From a bacterium (GTDB lineage Bacteria > Armatimonadota > Zipacnadia > Zipacnadales > Zipacnadaceae): DNA of 64,000 nt. Position numbers and translations under genes: made by a program. The stretch covers positions 1-64,000 of the forward strand of contig JAUVZM010000002.1 of assembly GCA_030602615.1 (NCBI GenBank), read 5' to 3'. The notes beneath the pieces are model-generated. The model did no database searches and was not told the DNA's origin. It saw only the letters and a list, made by a program, of their open reading frames with translations. Shown here piece after piece: positions 1 through 10,124 of this stretch; the stretch's first letter is position 1; every line of letters starts with the position of its first letter.

Positions 1-1330
1 GCTGGCTGCCCGGCGCAGCCGGCTGTGCGCGGTCCAGCACTATGCGCTCATCCTTCCAAGTGAAGGGACTGGTCGCATCACCAAAAGTGGGAGCTCTCAG
101 GTTTTCCCTTTTTGGCCATAGGGGATAGAACAGGTAGTGGCGGTCACCCTGGCTGATCGTCTCGAGATCGTGCAACTCTCGGAAATAGCTCAGTGCCTTT
201 GGCCACATCCAGGCAAAAGTAAGCCACCGGCACGGGGCCGGACCATCATCTGTTCGTCTTTGCCAGTGTACCTGGTAATTATAGAACTGGACTCCATCGG
301 CCCCGTGTGTATAGAAATTCTGCGCGGCAGCCCCGTATTGAGCTAACGTCACCACTCTCACCCGATCATCATAGGAGGGCCAGGGGAAAAGCGCCGGGTA
401 GATTTTGCAGTCGGTGCCCCCGGTTAGCTTGACAAACTCTTCAACCTTGATATTGGCGTCGAGGTTAAGGAAGTCACCAGGCACTACGTAATCTACCAGC
501 CCCTCCTTAATCCAGCTCGCCAGATCAAAGCCCAGATAGTCACATTCCTCCAGCGTCTGGGGCATCCGCACCCCCAGGAGGAGCCGGCTGCGCGCCCGCC
601 GCTGGGCCGCGGCATCTAACAACTGACGAGCCTTGCGGGTGAAATCGGTCAGTAAATGCGCGTTCTGCTCACCCTCGCTCGGCTCAAACATGTGGCACCA
701 GCGCATCCAGTCGAACTCTATGCCGTCTACGTCGTGGTCGGCCAGCAGCTCCTCGATATAGGCTAGCATCTTCTGGCGTACCGGCTCATAGACATAGTTG
801 AGAGCCGGACCCCCGCCTTTGCCCTGCAACTGCCATTCCGGATGTTCCGTGATAAAGCTACCCACAGGCGGCCCAGAGCCACTCGGCCAGTTCCCATGGC
901 GGTCATTCATCCGCAAGCAAGCGACAAATTCCATGCCCTGCTGATGGGAGTGGTCGATAATAATATCAATTGGATCATACTTCTTAGAGATAGCGCCCCA
1001 ATTCCCCTGAAAGGGGTTTGGGTCTGGTAGAACTTAGGAAGGCCCTATTCTTGCTATGAATCGGGTAGTCACACACAACGCCAACGTATCCACTCCCGCC
1101 TCAGCCAGCTCATCTATGGACTGTTCCAAGATGGCTTTCGCCTCGTCAGGATCACCCGTGTGCTGGATGAACTCGCCGAATGTGCCACCCCCATCACTGT
1201 TATACAGAATACGCCGCTCATTGTTGGGGAACTCTGCTGCGTTCATACAGGTTGTACCTCCCAACAGCACTCCGACGATTAGTAAGGATACAGCTAAGAT
1301 TGTAGGCTTTGTCTGCTTCCAAATTCTCAT
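1..1330 (-). pseudogene. Secreted glycoside-hydrolase-like protein, interrupted by an in-frame stop, 3' end outside window
   Basis: The N-terminal 98 codons encode a signal peptide (basic MRIWKQTK, a hydrophobic stretch and a cysteine near residue 29) and the start of a TIM-barrel-like domain. A TAA at 1036-1034 interrupts the frame. Reading past it in the same frame stays open to the window edge and gives a convincing barrel: an ACLRMNDRHG segment, then DGIEFDWMRW, the pattern typical of glycoside-hydrolase-like GHL10-type proteins, in which acidic residues at strand ends are catalytic candidates. No frameshift is needed, only loss of the stop. It could be a real nonsense mutation or an assembly error. 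The likely role is extracellular carbohydrate hydrolysis; the substrate is unknown. The C-terminus lies outside the window. Confidence 0.7.
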
Positions 1331-2080
1331 GGCTTATTTCGTCCTTTCGTTTGGGTAATCCTTTCTAGCTGGAATTTCCCATATCCTCTGTTGCTGCGTC
1401 TAACATTCTTTGTGTCCTGCGCTAATTCCTCCTGCTGCGGATCATTTAGCTAACCAAACCCGAGATTGGAAGATTTCTGAAGAAGATTCTGCCCCAAAGC
1501 TGCAATTGCCGAGTATCCATTCTCTCGTGTGTTTATTGGCGCTCTTGCTCAGTTCCTCCCTGTTTGATATGACAAATACGGGGTTTAGTTGCTGTGATTT
1601 GGGGCCGGGGGCTGCATCGGTCATGATATCCGGATCAGTTGCGCATCTTGACAAGGCGACGTTGGGGATGTGATTGTGCCCCCGACTTGGGCAGGCGCTG
1701 TCCGTTGTGCGTGCTTAGTAGTCCGCAGAAGTTGCAGTTGCATCATTGATTTGACAAGTTTAGCGTCGGCGGGCATACTTCAGGCACGAGGTGAGTCGTC
1801 ATGCACAACAGGTGGTCTGAAGGTGGAATTTGACTGCAGGAAACCACTGCAGTTTCATGGCAGCAAGGTCAGCTTCGACAGCGGTGGGCAATTGATCCAG
1901 CTTTCGAATGCCGCAAAACGACTGGCTGGTTTTCCCGGACAGATTGCCAGCATAAGGAGGACTTCCTGACCTGTTCGAAGAACATACTAACTGCAGCAGG
2001 GAATTCCCAATGAGACCAAGACGAACATCCACGTAACACGGTTGACCAATCGGGTTACACATTACTGGAGCAGACATCAA
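1331..2080. other. Intergenic stretch, 750 bp, no gene recognised
   Basis: Divergent spacer between the interrupted hydrolase gene and the first URO-D gene. Short open frames on both strands lack recognisable motifs. The only thing I can point to is a possible sigma-70-type promoter facing right, listed separately. Confidence 0.5.
1751..1779 (+). promoter_or_regulatory. Possible sigma-70-type promoter
   Basis: TTGACA at 1751-1756 matches the -35 consensus fully. After 17 bp comes CATACT at 1774-1779, which matches 4 of 6 -10 bases. It would give a leader of about 300 nt before the URO-D gene at 2081. One good hexamer in a 750-bp gap can arise by chance. Confidence 0.3.
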
Positions 2081-3157
2081 ATGGAAATTGACCGAAAAGG
2101 GACTGTAATATCTGCAATCAGACATGAGGAAACGTCATTGTGCCCATACACATTTGGCTGGGCACCTGACAGTGATATAGCTGAACGAATGGACAGCTAT
2201 TATGGCAGTGCCGATTGGCGAAAAAGCTTTCACAATTATATAGCCATATGCACCGGCCTTAATGAATATGATGGTCGGCGAATCCACAGACCAGGTCCTG
2301 TTTTCCGCAAAGATCACTTTGGGTCGGTGTGGCGGACAGACCTCCGACCAATACAAGTGGTAGAACCTGTCCTGAAAAGCCCCTCTCTCCGAGGATATCG
2401 CTTCCCTGATGTTGAGCGTTTTCTTACCAGCGAGTGGGAGCGAGATGTACAAGAGGCGCTCCAAGAAAATGCCGATTGCTTTACAGTCACTGGTGTAGCT
2501 TTCGGCCTGTTCGAACGCAGTTGGGTGTTAAGGGGTTTCACTGAGATCTTGATAGACTCTGTGACCGAACCACAATTCTTCGCGGATCTGATTGCAGCCG
2601 TCGCCGAGCAACATATTGACAAAGTACTTGACCGGGTATTGGACTTGCCGGTAGATGGGATCTTCTTCGGCGACGATTGGGGCGACCAACGGGGTCCCAT
2701 CATAAATCCGCAACAGTGGCGGGAAGTGCTGAAGCCTCACTATGCCAGGCTATACGCAAAGGTGAAAAATGCGGGCAAGTACGTGCTTCACCACTCTTGT
2801 GGATCAATAGTTGAGTTTATTCCTGACTTGATTGAAATCGGACTGGATGTGCTTGAATCTGTCCAACCCGAGGCCCAGAGCATGGCCCCATACGAACTTA
2901 AGGATCGCTTCGGTGACCAACTGACATTTTGGGGCGGATTGGGGTCCCAAAGTATAATCCCGTTCGGCACACCGGAAGCACTGCGGAAAGAAATCCGCAA
3001 GCTCGCCGCCCATATGCGCCAGGACGGCGGATATATACTTGCCGGTGCAAAGGACCTGCAACCGGAAACGCCCACAGAAAACGCGGCGGCGATTCTGGAA
3101 GAGTTCGTCGCACTGGGCGAACAGGATGCCCATCTGACTGTGCAGACTGCTCCATAG
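2081..3157 (+). CDS. Uroporphyrinogen decarboxylase-family (URO-D) protein
   Basis: 358 aa. Family members are TIM-barrel enzymes that include HemE and corrinoid-protein methyltransferases such as MtaA/MtbA. Many genomes carry multiple non-heme paralogs, often near glycoside hydrolases. Visible here are the N-terminal segment after MEIDRKGTVISAIRHEE, a DGIFFGDDWG strand, an HHSCGS motif that supplies an H-x-C pair as in zinc-binding methyltransferase members, and the C-terminal GGLGSQSIIPFGTPE plus GGYILAGAK segments typical of the family. I see no third cysteine ligand at the usual place. The frame is open back to 2042, but 2081 is the better family start. It is not expected to be HemE. The actual substrate, perhaps a methylated compound, cannot be told. 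Confidence 0.8.
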   Translation: MEIDRKGTVISAIRHEETSLCPYTFGWAPDSDIAERMDSYYGSADWRKSFHNYIAICTGLNEYDGRRIHRPGPVFRKDHFGSVWRTDLRPIQVVEPVLKSPSLRGYRFPDVERFLTSEWERDVQEALQENADCFTVTGVAFGLFERSWVLRGFTEILIDSVTEPQFFADLIAAVAEQHIDKVLDRVLDLPVDGIFFGDDWGDQRGPIINPQQWREVLKPHYARLYAKVKNAGKYVLHHSCGSIVEFIPDLIEIGLDVLESVQPEAQSMAPYELKDRFGDQLTFWGGLGSQSIIPFGTPEALRKEIRKLAAHMRQDGGYILAGAKDLQPETPTENAAAILEEFVALGEQDAHLTVQTAP

Positions 3158-3268
3158 TTGGGTTAGCCGAGGGCCGCCAGTGCAGCGGATAGAATAGCCT
3201 CTATCAAAACCAGTGCGTACTGCCCAACAGATCAGCGAGTATAGTAATCTGCATACAGGATAAACGGA

Positions 3269-3451
3269 TTTTGCGGGGAATCCGCTTCTTGAGACAAGCC
3301 GGAGGTCTACGAGTACCTGGAACAAGAGAGCTTCGGCTACGCCATCCGGTTGCCGGCCAACGACGTGCTAATGTGCCATATCGGCACTGATCACACTCCC
3401 CAGGTTCTCGGGGAAATCCGCAAGCCCCCCATGTTACCTAATCCGGGGTAA
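3269..3451 (+). pseudogene. IS1380-family transposase remnant
   Basis: One frame reads FCGESAS, a TGA stop at 3290-3292, then KPEVYEYLEQESFGYAIRLP and about 25 further codons to a TAA at 3449-3451. This is the segment of IS1380-type DDE transposases just after the catalytic RGD-A-A-F strand; here RGD is degraded to CGE. Nothing else of the transposase or its terminal repeats is visible nearby, so this is an old fragment. It lies between two URO-D genes. Confidence 0.7.
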
Positions 3452-3584
3452 GGGGTAATATGACCGCCAAGAGGGGTCCAAACTCACATTTCGCAGGCAA
3501 GTCCGTGAGAAGGAGAGGAATCACTGTGTCACTCGGCGAATGTTGGCAGTCGCAACAAACCATATGGGTAATTCCGGGTAACTT

Positions 3585-4670
3585 ATGACCCCCCGAGAGC
3601 GAGTCATGTCGGCCCTGCGCGGCGAGATGCCGGACCGCATCCCCTTCACCTGCTACGCTGGCACTCGACCTGACGCAACCAATTTGCTGCCCAGGGGGAG
3701 GACTGAGCGGCACCTTCGAGAAGAGGGACTAGCACTAATGACTCACTGGCCGGTCTTCACTACCACGCGCCCAAACGTCGAGTTCGAGACGCGTGAGGAG
3801 TGGATAGACGGGCGGCTCTTCATCCGCCAAACCTACCACACACCGGTCGGCTCGGTGACCGAGCTGCTGCGGACCGGTGGTGCGTACGACACGAGCCTGC
3901 GCTGCGAGTTCCTCCTCAAGTGCCCGGAGGATTATGAAGTTGTCGAGTTCATGGTGCGCGATGAGGTGTATGAGCCCTGCCACGACAGCTATCTAGCCCA
4001 GGTTGAGAACTTTGGGGAGGACGGGCTGGTTTACAGCTTTCCAGGCCATTCGCCGTTGATGCACATGCTGGTCTACCTGCTCGGCCATGAACTGTGGGCG
4101 CTGCATATGGTAGATCACCCGCGCGAGTTTTACGGCCTGTATGACCTGCTGAACGAGCGGCGCCGTGAGCAGTACGAGCTGTGCGCTAACAGCCCGTGTA
4201 TGTTCTTCAAGTACGGGGACGGCGTCACCAGCGAGATGATGGGCTTGGAGCGCTTCGTGGACTACTGCGTGCCGTGCTACGATGAGTTCGCCGAGATACT
4301 CCACGCCAAGGGAAAGCTGATGTTCGTGCACCTGGACGGCAATATCAAGCTGCTCGCACCGGCCGTGGCCGACAGCAAGCTCGACTGCATAGAAGCATTC
4401 TCCGCGGTTCCGGATGGCGACCTAGACCTGGCCGAGGCGCGTCAAGTCTGGGCAGACAAAATCATCTGGACGAACTTCCCCTCCCCGCTGCACTTGCAGC
4501 CGCCCGAGAAGATCCAAGCCTACTGCCGCCAGATGCTCCGTGACGTGGCTCCCGGTGACCGCTTCCTGGTCGGCATCACCGAGAATATACCCGAAGACCG
4601 CTGGCAAACGAGCCTGACGACGATATCGGGGTTCATTAAGGAGCACGGAACCCTGCCCCTAAAGGCCTGA
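3585..4670 (+). CDS. URO-D-family protein, second copy
   Basis: 361 aa. It starts with the classic MTPRERVMSALRGEMPDRIP, which fixes the start. The rest of the barrel follows, with a MFVHLDGN segment where methyltransferase members carry H-x-C; here the cysteine is Asp, so zinc-dependent methyl transfer in the MtaA manner looks unlikely. The C-terminus (FLVGITENIP) ends at about the usual family length. It is only modestly similar to its neighbour at 2081, so this is not a recent tandem duplicate. Function is unknown beyond the family fold; members cluster with sugar-degradation genes. Confidence 0.8.
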   Translation: MTPRERVMSALRGEMPDRIPFTCYAGTRPDATNLLPRGRTERHLREEGLALMTHWPVFTTTRPNVEFETREEWIDGRLFIRQTYHTPVGSVTELLRTGGAYDTSLRCEFLLKCPEDYEVVEFMVRDEVYEPCHDSYLAQVENFGEDGLVYSFPGHSPLMHMLVYLLGHELWALHMVDHPREFYGLYDLLNERRREQYELCANSPCMFFKYGDGVTSEMMGLERFVDYCVPCYDEFAEILHAKGKLMFVHLDGNIKLLAPAVADSKLDCIEAFSAVPDGDLDLAEARQVWADKIIWTNFPSPLHLQPPEKIQAYCRQMLRDVAPGDRFLVGITENIPEDRWQTSLTTISGFIKEHGTLPLKA

Positions 4671-5382
4671 CTTGCCGGTGACATCGGGATTATATGCAAC
4701 GGTGCTCGGCTTTGTTCGTCGTGGAGGGTATACCGTCCGACGCTAGAATAGTGTTTCTTGTCGTTTGAGGCCAATACCTGTTAGAGTTTCCGCTCTGATA
4801 CGACTTCTACCCTACCATTGCCCTACCCCAGTGCTTTCAGTCCTGCAACATACACCCTCGGTCGGAGAGCCGTACTTCCTACAACTGTGCAACAGATGCT
4901 AGTATGCCTGCTGGCGGGGATGATAGGTGAGGTGGATCCCGAACTTTGCCAGCAGCGCTGAGACTGGGCACCAGCATAGGTGGCTTTCTGGGGTCCGAGA
5001 ACTTAGTGAGGATTGACTCCAAAACAGCGGAGAAGATGCGGGAGACGATCTTCCTGGTAATTGTCGTAGGCTTTTCTGTTCCTCGTCAGGCCAGCCTGAA
5101 CCCCTCTACAACCGTCAGGGCGGCCTCCCTGGATTCTGACCCTATCGCATATGGTTATTTCGCCGTCTCAGGTCCCTTTGCCTTCCGATGAGTTCTGAGT
5201 GTGCTACGAATGGCGCGGAAATTGCAGCAATGGGCCTGACGCCAGCAGGAATGCTAACTGAAACTATTTGGTGAGTCATCCTGTGTCATTGGCCCAGACA
5301 CCTGCGAAATCGGCCCGTAGACTATTTCTCTGCGTCCGTGCCTAGTACTGGTCGCTTCTACGACGAAGGGGGGACCTTCTCG
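4671..5382. other. Intergenic stretch, 710 bp, no gene recognised
   Basis: Separates the URO-D genes from the exopolysaccharide cluster and should hold the main promoter of that cluster. I found no convincing -35/-10 pair, terminator or gene remnant. An 81-codon frame at 4946-5191 has no family features and is not called. Confidence 0.5.
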
Positions 5383-6828
5383 ATGATGAGCTGCTTCCGC
5401 ACGAATTGTGTTCTGTCTGTCTTAGTCCTGCTGTGGGTGATGGGTACGGCCTATCCTGTTGGGGCAGAGCCGGCCACGGCCCCGTACTGTCTGCGGGCTG
5501 GCGATGTGCTCCAGATAACGGTAGCCGGCCATACCGACCTCACTTTTGATTCTCGCAACCCGATAGAAATCCGCCCTGACGGTAAATTCTCATATCCGTA
5601 CGCGGGCGAGGTCGTAGCCGAAGGGCAGACGGTCAGCGAAATCACTGCAGCGCTCACTGAGGCTCTGAGAGGTCAACTGCGCAATCCAGACGTGACAGTG
5701 AACGTGATCAGATACCGGACCCGCCAGATATATGTACTGGGTGAGGTGGAAAAGCCCGGAGCGTATAGCTTACCTAAAGACGAGGCGGTCGGCGTTCGGG
5801 AGGCCATTGCTCTGGCCGAAGGGTTGACAGCCAGTGCCTCGCGAGAGACAGCGAAGCTGTTTCGCAGCGGTAAAGCCCCCCAATCTGTTGACCTGAGCAA
5901 GGTATTGGCGGGCGCCGCTGACTCCGGGGATATTGTCCTGCAGCCCAGAGACACACTGGTTATTGAGCGGCGCAATCTGGTCAGTGTAGTCGGGGAGGTG
6001 GAGAATCCAGGCAGCTATCAGTTGCCGGACAGAAGCAATATATCCGATGCCCTGGCTATGGCTGGCGGCTTTGTCGAAGATCCACAAAGCGGAGGAACCA
6101 CAGCCAACAAAACCCAAGCACTGCTGATTAGACCAGATCAGACTACCGTACCGGTAGATCTGGCGGGAATCTTATCCGGCCAGCATCCTCAGGCAGATAT
6201 CAGAATGGGCACAGGAGATACACTCCTTGTCTTAGAGGCCAGAAATCAAGTGGCCGTGCTGGGAGAAGTTGGCCAGGCCGGCTCATACTACCTGAGCAAG
6301 AAAGAAAAGCTCTCAGCTGTGCTAGCGATGGCAGGAGGAGTCACCAAAGCGGCTGACCTGCAACACATTCACATTATCAGCCCAAATGGACAACAGTGTA
6401 CCGTCAACTGTGAGCCGCTGTTGCGGGAGGGAACAGCTGGACCGGACGTACTATGTGCACCTGGTGATACGGTGATAGTTCCCACCAACCGAAAGCGCGC
6501 GGCAGTTTTCGGCGCAGTTGGTAACCCGGGTGTCTATACCATTGAAGCCGGAGACACAATCCTTGACATGATTAGCAAAGCCGGAGGCGTTGTTCCAGAG
6601 AAGTCAGCTCCTGAACATACCCTGGTGATGCACAAGACCTCACCGGACATCCAGCCCAAGCCGGTTAATCTTCAGGAGATTATGGAAGGACGAGGCGATC
6701 CTGAGGTGCTGGTCATCCAAGATGACGACATCATCTTTGTGCCCGAGTCCAAAGAGCTTCATTGGCAGGATTGGACCAATATACTAACTTCCGCGGCCAA
6801 TCTATTTTGGCTATTTGGCAAGTTCTAA
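5383..6828 (+). CDS. Polysaccharide export protein with multiple SLBB domains (Wza/BexD-type)
   Basis: 481 aa. Start chosen at ATG 5383, since a GAAGGGGGG site lies about 10 nt upstream and the next residues form a signal peptide (MMSCFRTN, then a hydrophobic core ending near AEPA); the frame is open back to GTG 5338. After the signal comes the polysaccharide-export domain (LRAGDVLQITVAGH to about residue 105). Four SLBB-like beta units follow, each opening with a V-x-G-x-V-x-x-P/A-G-x-Y pattern (IYVLGEVEKPGAY, VSVVGEVENPGSY, VAVLGEVGQAGSY, AAVFGAVGNPGVY). Such proteins form the periplasmic/outer-membrane channel for capsule or EPS. It is the first gene of the cluster and works with the adjacent Wzc-like protein. 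Confidence 0.9.
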   Translation: MMSCFRTNCVLSVLVLLWVMGTAYPVGAEPATAPYCLRAGDVLQITVAGHTDLTFDSRNPIEIRPDGKFSYPYAGEVVAEGQTVSEITAALTEALRGQLRNPDVTVNVIRYRTRQIYVLGEVEKPGAYSLPKDEAVGVREAIALAEGLTASASRETAKLFRSGKAPQSVDLSKVLAGAADSGDIVLQPRDTLVIERRNLVSVVGEVENPGSYQLPDRSNISDALAMAGGFVEDPQSGGTTANKTQALLIRPDQTTVPVDLAGILSGQHPQADIRMGTGDTLLVLEARNQVAVLGEVGQAGSYYLSKKEKLSAVLAMAGGVTKAADLQHIHIISPNGQQCTVNCEPLLREGTAGPDVLCAPGDTVIVPTNRKRAAVFGAVGNPGVYTIEAGDTILDMISKAGGVVPEKSAPEHTLVMHKTSPDIQPKPVNLQEIMEGRGDPEVLVIQDDDIIFVPESKELHWQDWTNILTSAANLFWLFGKF

Positions 6829-6903
6829 GGACACAGTTGGCCAAGCGTACGCCCAGCTTTCCGTCCTGAGAATCTCTATGGTTGTCTGAAAGGAGTCAGC
6901 ATT

Positions 6904-8991
6904 TTGTCCGAATCATCGTCTGAGATAGGGCTACGCGAATACCTTCAAATCATCCAGAGACGCAGATGGATAGTCATCGAAGTCTTTATTGTTCTGGTTG
7001 GTATTGTAGCGATTGGTTCATTTCTTCAAGCGCCCGTATACAGGGCAGCGGCGGCGTTGCTAGTAGAGACCGAGGGTCCCAGCTTCGGGCGATATGAAGA
7101 ACTTCCGATGGTCGCACAAGGTCTGGACATGACCCGCGCCGCGACGATAGAGACTCATAAGCGGCTGATAACCACGCGACCTGTTCTTGAGGCAGTGATA
7201 CAGGACTTGGACCTCCCGGTAGGCATAGAGAAGCTTAGGGCGCAAGTATCAATTGAGACGTTTCGCGATACCGATGTAATCGAAATTCACGCAGAGGACA
7301 GGGACCCACAGCTTGCGAGGGATATCGCCAACTCGGTCGCAGAGAATTACATATTGTGGAATCAGGACTACAACCGTGCGTCGGCTGAAAGTGCCTCCCT
7401 TTTCCTGGAGCAGCAGTTAGCTGCGGTGAAGAACGAACTAACTCAAGCCGAGGAGCAAACAGAGCACTACAAGCGCAGCAAGGGGATAAGTGACCTTGAC
7501 GAGGAGACTCGCCAGCAAATCGAGGTACTGGGGAAGTTGGAGGGCGAGCTGGCCTCTGCGGAGGCAGCAGCCCAAGCGGCCTCCGCGCGCAGTCAGGTTA
7601 TAGAAGAGAAACTTTCGCAGCAGCAACGGTTTCGGTTGAGGGATTCTACGGAAAAGCCTAATCCAATAGTGGAGGAATTGCAGGTGGAACTGGCTCGATT
7701 AGAGGCGCAGCGGGCTGGTTTGCTGGAGGAGTATGCCACAGAGAGTCATAACGTGCGGGCAGTGGACGCCCAGATAGATAATTTGAAGCAACAGCTCTTG
7801 CAACAGCTCAGGACAGTCCTGGCTTCTACTACTAGAGGCACTAGCCCAGTGCACGACGAGCTGTTAACTGATGCTGCTCGCAACACAGCCACTGCAGTAG
7901 CGGCGCGCAAGCGAGTGGCAGCGTTAGGACGAATACTGGGGCGAGCCGAGGCCCAGCTAAACGATATGCCTAGCAGAGAGAAAGAGCTGGCCCGGCTGGT
8001 TCGGGCCCAGAACGTTGCCGACCGAGTGTATACACTTCTGCTGGAGAAGTATCATGAGGTACGGGTAGCACAGGCGATGAGGCTCTCGAGTGCTCGCCTG
8101 GTGGAGTCAGCGGTGGTCCCAGAATTTCCCATCAAACCTAGAAAAAAGCTTAACATCACCCTGGCCTGTATTTTCGGACTGATCCTGGGGATTATGCTGG
8201 CTTCTTTGGTTGAATATCTTGATGACACCATCAAGGATCCTGACGAGATCGACGAGCTTATAGGCGCAGCGCTGCTGGGGACAGTGCCCCGCTTGTCCGA
8301 AGACGAGCCTATGCTGGTCACGAGGGCTGAACCGAAGTCTGCGTTAATTGAGGCCTTTCAAACCATCCATGCCAATCTGAACTTCGCTTCGGTTGACCAG
8401 GCAGTTGAGAGCCTGGTGATAACATCGGCAGGAGCAAAAGAGGGCAAGACATTTGTGACTGCCAACCTGGCACTGACGATGGCCCGGCAAGGAAAACAGG
8501 TGATTGTTGTTGATGCTGACCTGCGCCGACCGGCACTTCATAAACGCTTTGGCACAGATAATGCAGAAGGTCTGACCACTGTATTAGCCAGTGGCCGAAG
8601 CATTGAGGAGGTGTTGGCTGCTACGGAAATCGAGGGGCTGTGGCTTTTGCCCAGCGGCCCTATCCCTCCGAATCCCGTAGAACTATTGGCTTCTGACAAG
8701 ATGATGGAGCTGTGCCAGGCGCTAGCAAACAAAGCAGATTTGGTACTATACGACACCCCACCGATAATCATGGTAAGCGATGCCCCCACCCTGGCCTCAC
8801 AGTCGGATGGGGTGCTCTTGGTGATAGAGCAGGGCGGTGTCAGCAGGAGACTGGTAGCGGAGGCTCGGGATGTACTTGCTCGCGCTCACGCCCGCACCAT
8901 TGGCGCAGTACTGAATAAGGTAACCCGGCAGGCCGGCCACTACTATTACTCTTACTACTATAGTTACTACTATCAGAGCAAAGAGGAATAG
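6904..8991 (+). CDS. Wzc-type chain-length determinant and tyrosine autokinase
   Basis: 695 aa with a TTG start behind AAGGAG (6891). An N-terminal Wzz domain has a membrane helix at about residues 19-37, long periplasmic coiled coils follow, and a second helix lies at about 420-440 (LNITLACIFGLILGIML). The cytoplasmic BY-kinase domain contains Walker A (SAGAKEGKT), A' (VVDADLRRP) and Walker B (LVLYDTPP). The C-terminus is a tyrosine cluster, YYYSYYYSYYYQ, the usual autophosphorylation tail, here unusually dense. It controls polymerisation and export of the polysaccharide through phosphorylation cycles. No low-molecular-weight or PHP phosphatase is encoded in the window, so its antagonist must lie elsewhere. 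Confidence 0.92.
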   Translation: MSESSSEIGLREYLQIIQRRRWIVIEVFIVLVGIVAIGSFLQAPVYRAAAALLVETEGPSFGRYEELPMVAQGLDMTRAATIETHKRLITTRPVLEAVIQDLDLPVGIEKLRAQVSIETFRDTDVIEIHAEDRDPQLARDIANSVAENYILWNQDYNRASAESASLFLEQQLAAVKNELTQAEEQTEHYKRSKGISDLDEETRQQIEVLGKLEGELASAEAAAQAASARSQVIEEKLSQQQRFRLRDSTEKPNPIVEELQVELARLEAQRAGLLEEYATESHNVRAVDAQIDNLKQQLLQQLRTVLASTTRGTSPVHDELLTDAARNTATAVAARKRVAALGRILGRAEAQLNDMPSREKELARLVRAQNVADRVYTLLLEKYHEVRVAQAMRLSSARLVESAVVPEFPIKPRKKLNITLACIFGLILGIMLASLVEYLDDTIKDPDEIDELIGAALLGTVPRLSEDEPMLVTRAEPKSALIEAFQTIHANLNFASVDQAVESLVITSAGAKEGKTFVTANLALTMARQGKQVIVVDADLRRPALHKRFGTDNAEGLTTVLASGRSIEEVLAATEIEGLWLLPSGPIPPNPVELLASDKMMELCQALANKADLVLYDTPPIIMVSDAPTLASQSDGVLLVIEQGGVSRRLVAEARDVLARAHARTIGAVLNKVTRQAGHYYYSYYYSYYYQSKEE

Positions 8992-9086
8992 CGAAGTCGG
9001 GCAAGTGGGAAGCCGGGCTTGGGGATGAGCCCGGTTTGTCCAGATGGACGAAAAGCAACATAGCCTAATCATACATTGGGGAGGTC

Positions 9087-10124
9087 TTGAACATATCTGT
9101 GTGGCTAGCAGGAATAGCAGGAGCGTTAGCTGCGCTGGCCTTGACACCAGTCTACGTGAAAATGGCCAGATCCGGGATGATAGTGGCGCAGCCGTCGGCA
9201 GGTAGCTCTGCGGTTCACTGCCGGCCAGTGCCTACCGCCGGCGGGCTAGCGATATGTGGGGCAGTGTTAGTCGTCGGGATCGCTCTCTGGCAGCTACAGG
9301 CAGCTACAGTGAATTCGCTGTGGCCCACGGTTACAATTGGTGTGGGAGCAGCGGCAATGTGTCTGGCCGGCCTGCTGGACGACCTGGCCCGGCTTCCCTG
9401 GTCTGGGAAGATGGCAATTCAGGTGCTTGCCGCCGGTGCGGTTGTTGCTGGTGGCGTGCACCTTCATGTTCTTGCGCTGGCCTTTTGTCTGCCATTGTCT
9501 GTGATATGGATCGTGGGCGTCACCAATGCAATTAATCTCATTGACGGGATGGATGGTTTGGCCGCTGGCATATCCGCACTGGCGGCGGCTTCCTTGGCTG
9601 CGATCGCCTTTGCCCACGGTGCTGTCAACACCGCCATACTATCAGCGGTGGCCAGCGGGGCCAGCGCAGGATTCCTTGTCTATAATTTCTACCCCTCCGT
9701 GACCTTTATGGGCGACGCCGGCAGCCTCTTTCTGGGGTTTCTGCTGGCCACGATTCCCTTGGCAATGGTAACCAGCACCGCGCGGCTTTCGATTCTGTTT
9801 GCGGTAGCAATTGCTCTGGGAATCCCGATATTCGACACCCTTTCGTCTATGGTCCGCCGGGCCAGCCATCGCCAGTCAATGTTTAGTGGTGACCTGGGGC
9901 ACTACTACAACCAACTGATAGCGCGGTATGGCCTTTCCCAGCGGACAGTCGCACTGGGCTCTTACGGGGCCGGGGCGGCTTTGGGAATTATTGCTATCCC
10001 CATTTCACTTCTGCCCTGGTGGGCGGCATTAGCCGTTGCGACAGGGGTTTACCTGGCCATGGCGATGCTGTACCTGCGAATGGGCTTTATCACCTACGCG
10101 GGGGAGGCTGAGCATAGCGAATGA
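9087..10124 (+). CDS. Undecaprenyl-phosphate sugar-1-phosphate transferase (WecA/MraY-type GT4)
   Basis: 345 aa, TTG start after GGGGAGG. Ten or so membrane helices. Family signatures are present: the N-terminal HCRPVPTAGG, the LIDGMDGLAAG loop with the Asp pair, and FMGDAGSLFLGF. These enzymes move GlcNAc-1-P or a related aminosugar-phosphate from UDP to undecaprenyl phosphate at the inner membrane, initiating repeat-unit assembly. The gene overlaps the next one by 4 nt (ATGA), indicating translational coupling. The sugar specificity cannot be read from the sequence. Confidence 0.88.
   Translation: MNISVWLAGIAGALAALALTPVYVKMARSGMIVAQPSAGSSAVHCRPVPTAGGLAICGAVLVVGIALWQLQAATVNSLWPTVTIGVGAAAMCLAGLLDDLARLPWSGKMAIQVLAAGAVVAGGVHLHVLALAFCLPLSVIWIVGVTNAINLIDGMDGLAAGISALAAASLAAIAFAHGAVNTAILSAVASGASAGFLVYNFYPSVTFMGDAGSLFLGFLLATIPLAMVTSTARLSILFAVAIALGIPIFDTLSSMVRRASHRQSMFSGDLGHYYNQLIARYGLSQRTVALGSYGAGAALGIIAIPISLLPWWAALAVATGVYLAMAMLYLRMGFITYAGEAEHSE

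Noticed and set aside
1034-1036. Stop codon as selenocysteine or recoding site
   Set aside because: The codon is TAA, not TGA, and no insertion structure is visible; simple mutation or error is more likely.
1670-1969. 99-codon frame before the first URO-D gene
   Set aside because: No recognisable motif and no support for a start.
4946-5191. 81-codon frame upstream of the EPS cluster
   Set aside because: No ribosome site, no family pattern, and composition typical of non-coding DNA.
8939-8975. Tandem TACTACTAT-like repeat as a microsatellite
   Set aside because: It encodes the tyrosine tail of the BY-kinase in frame and is explained by that.
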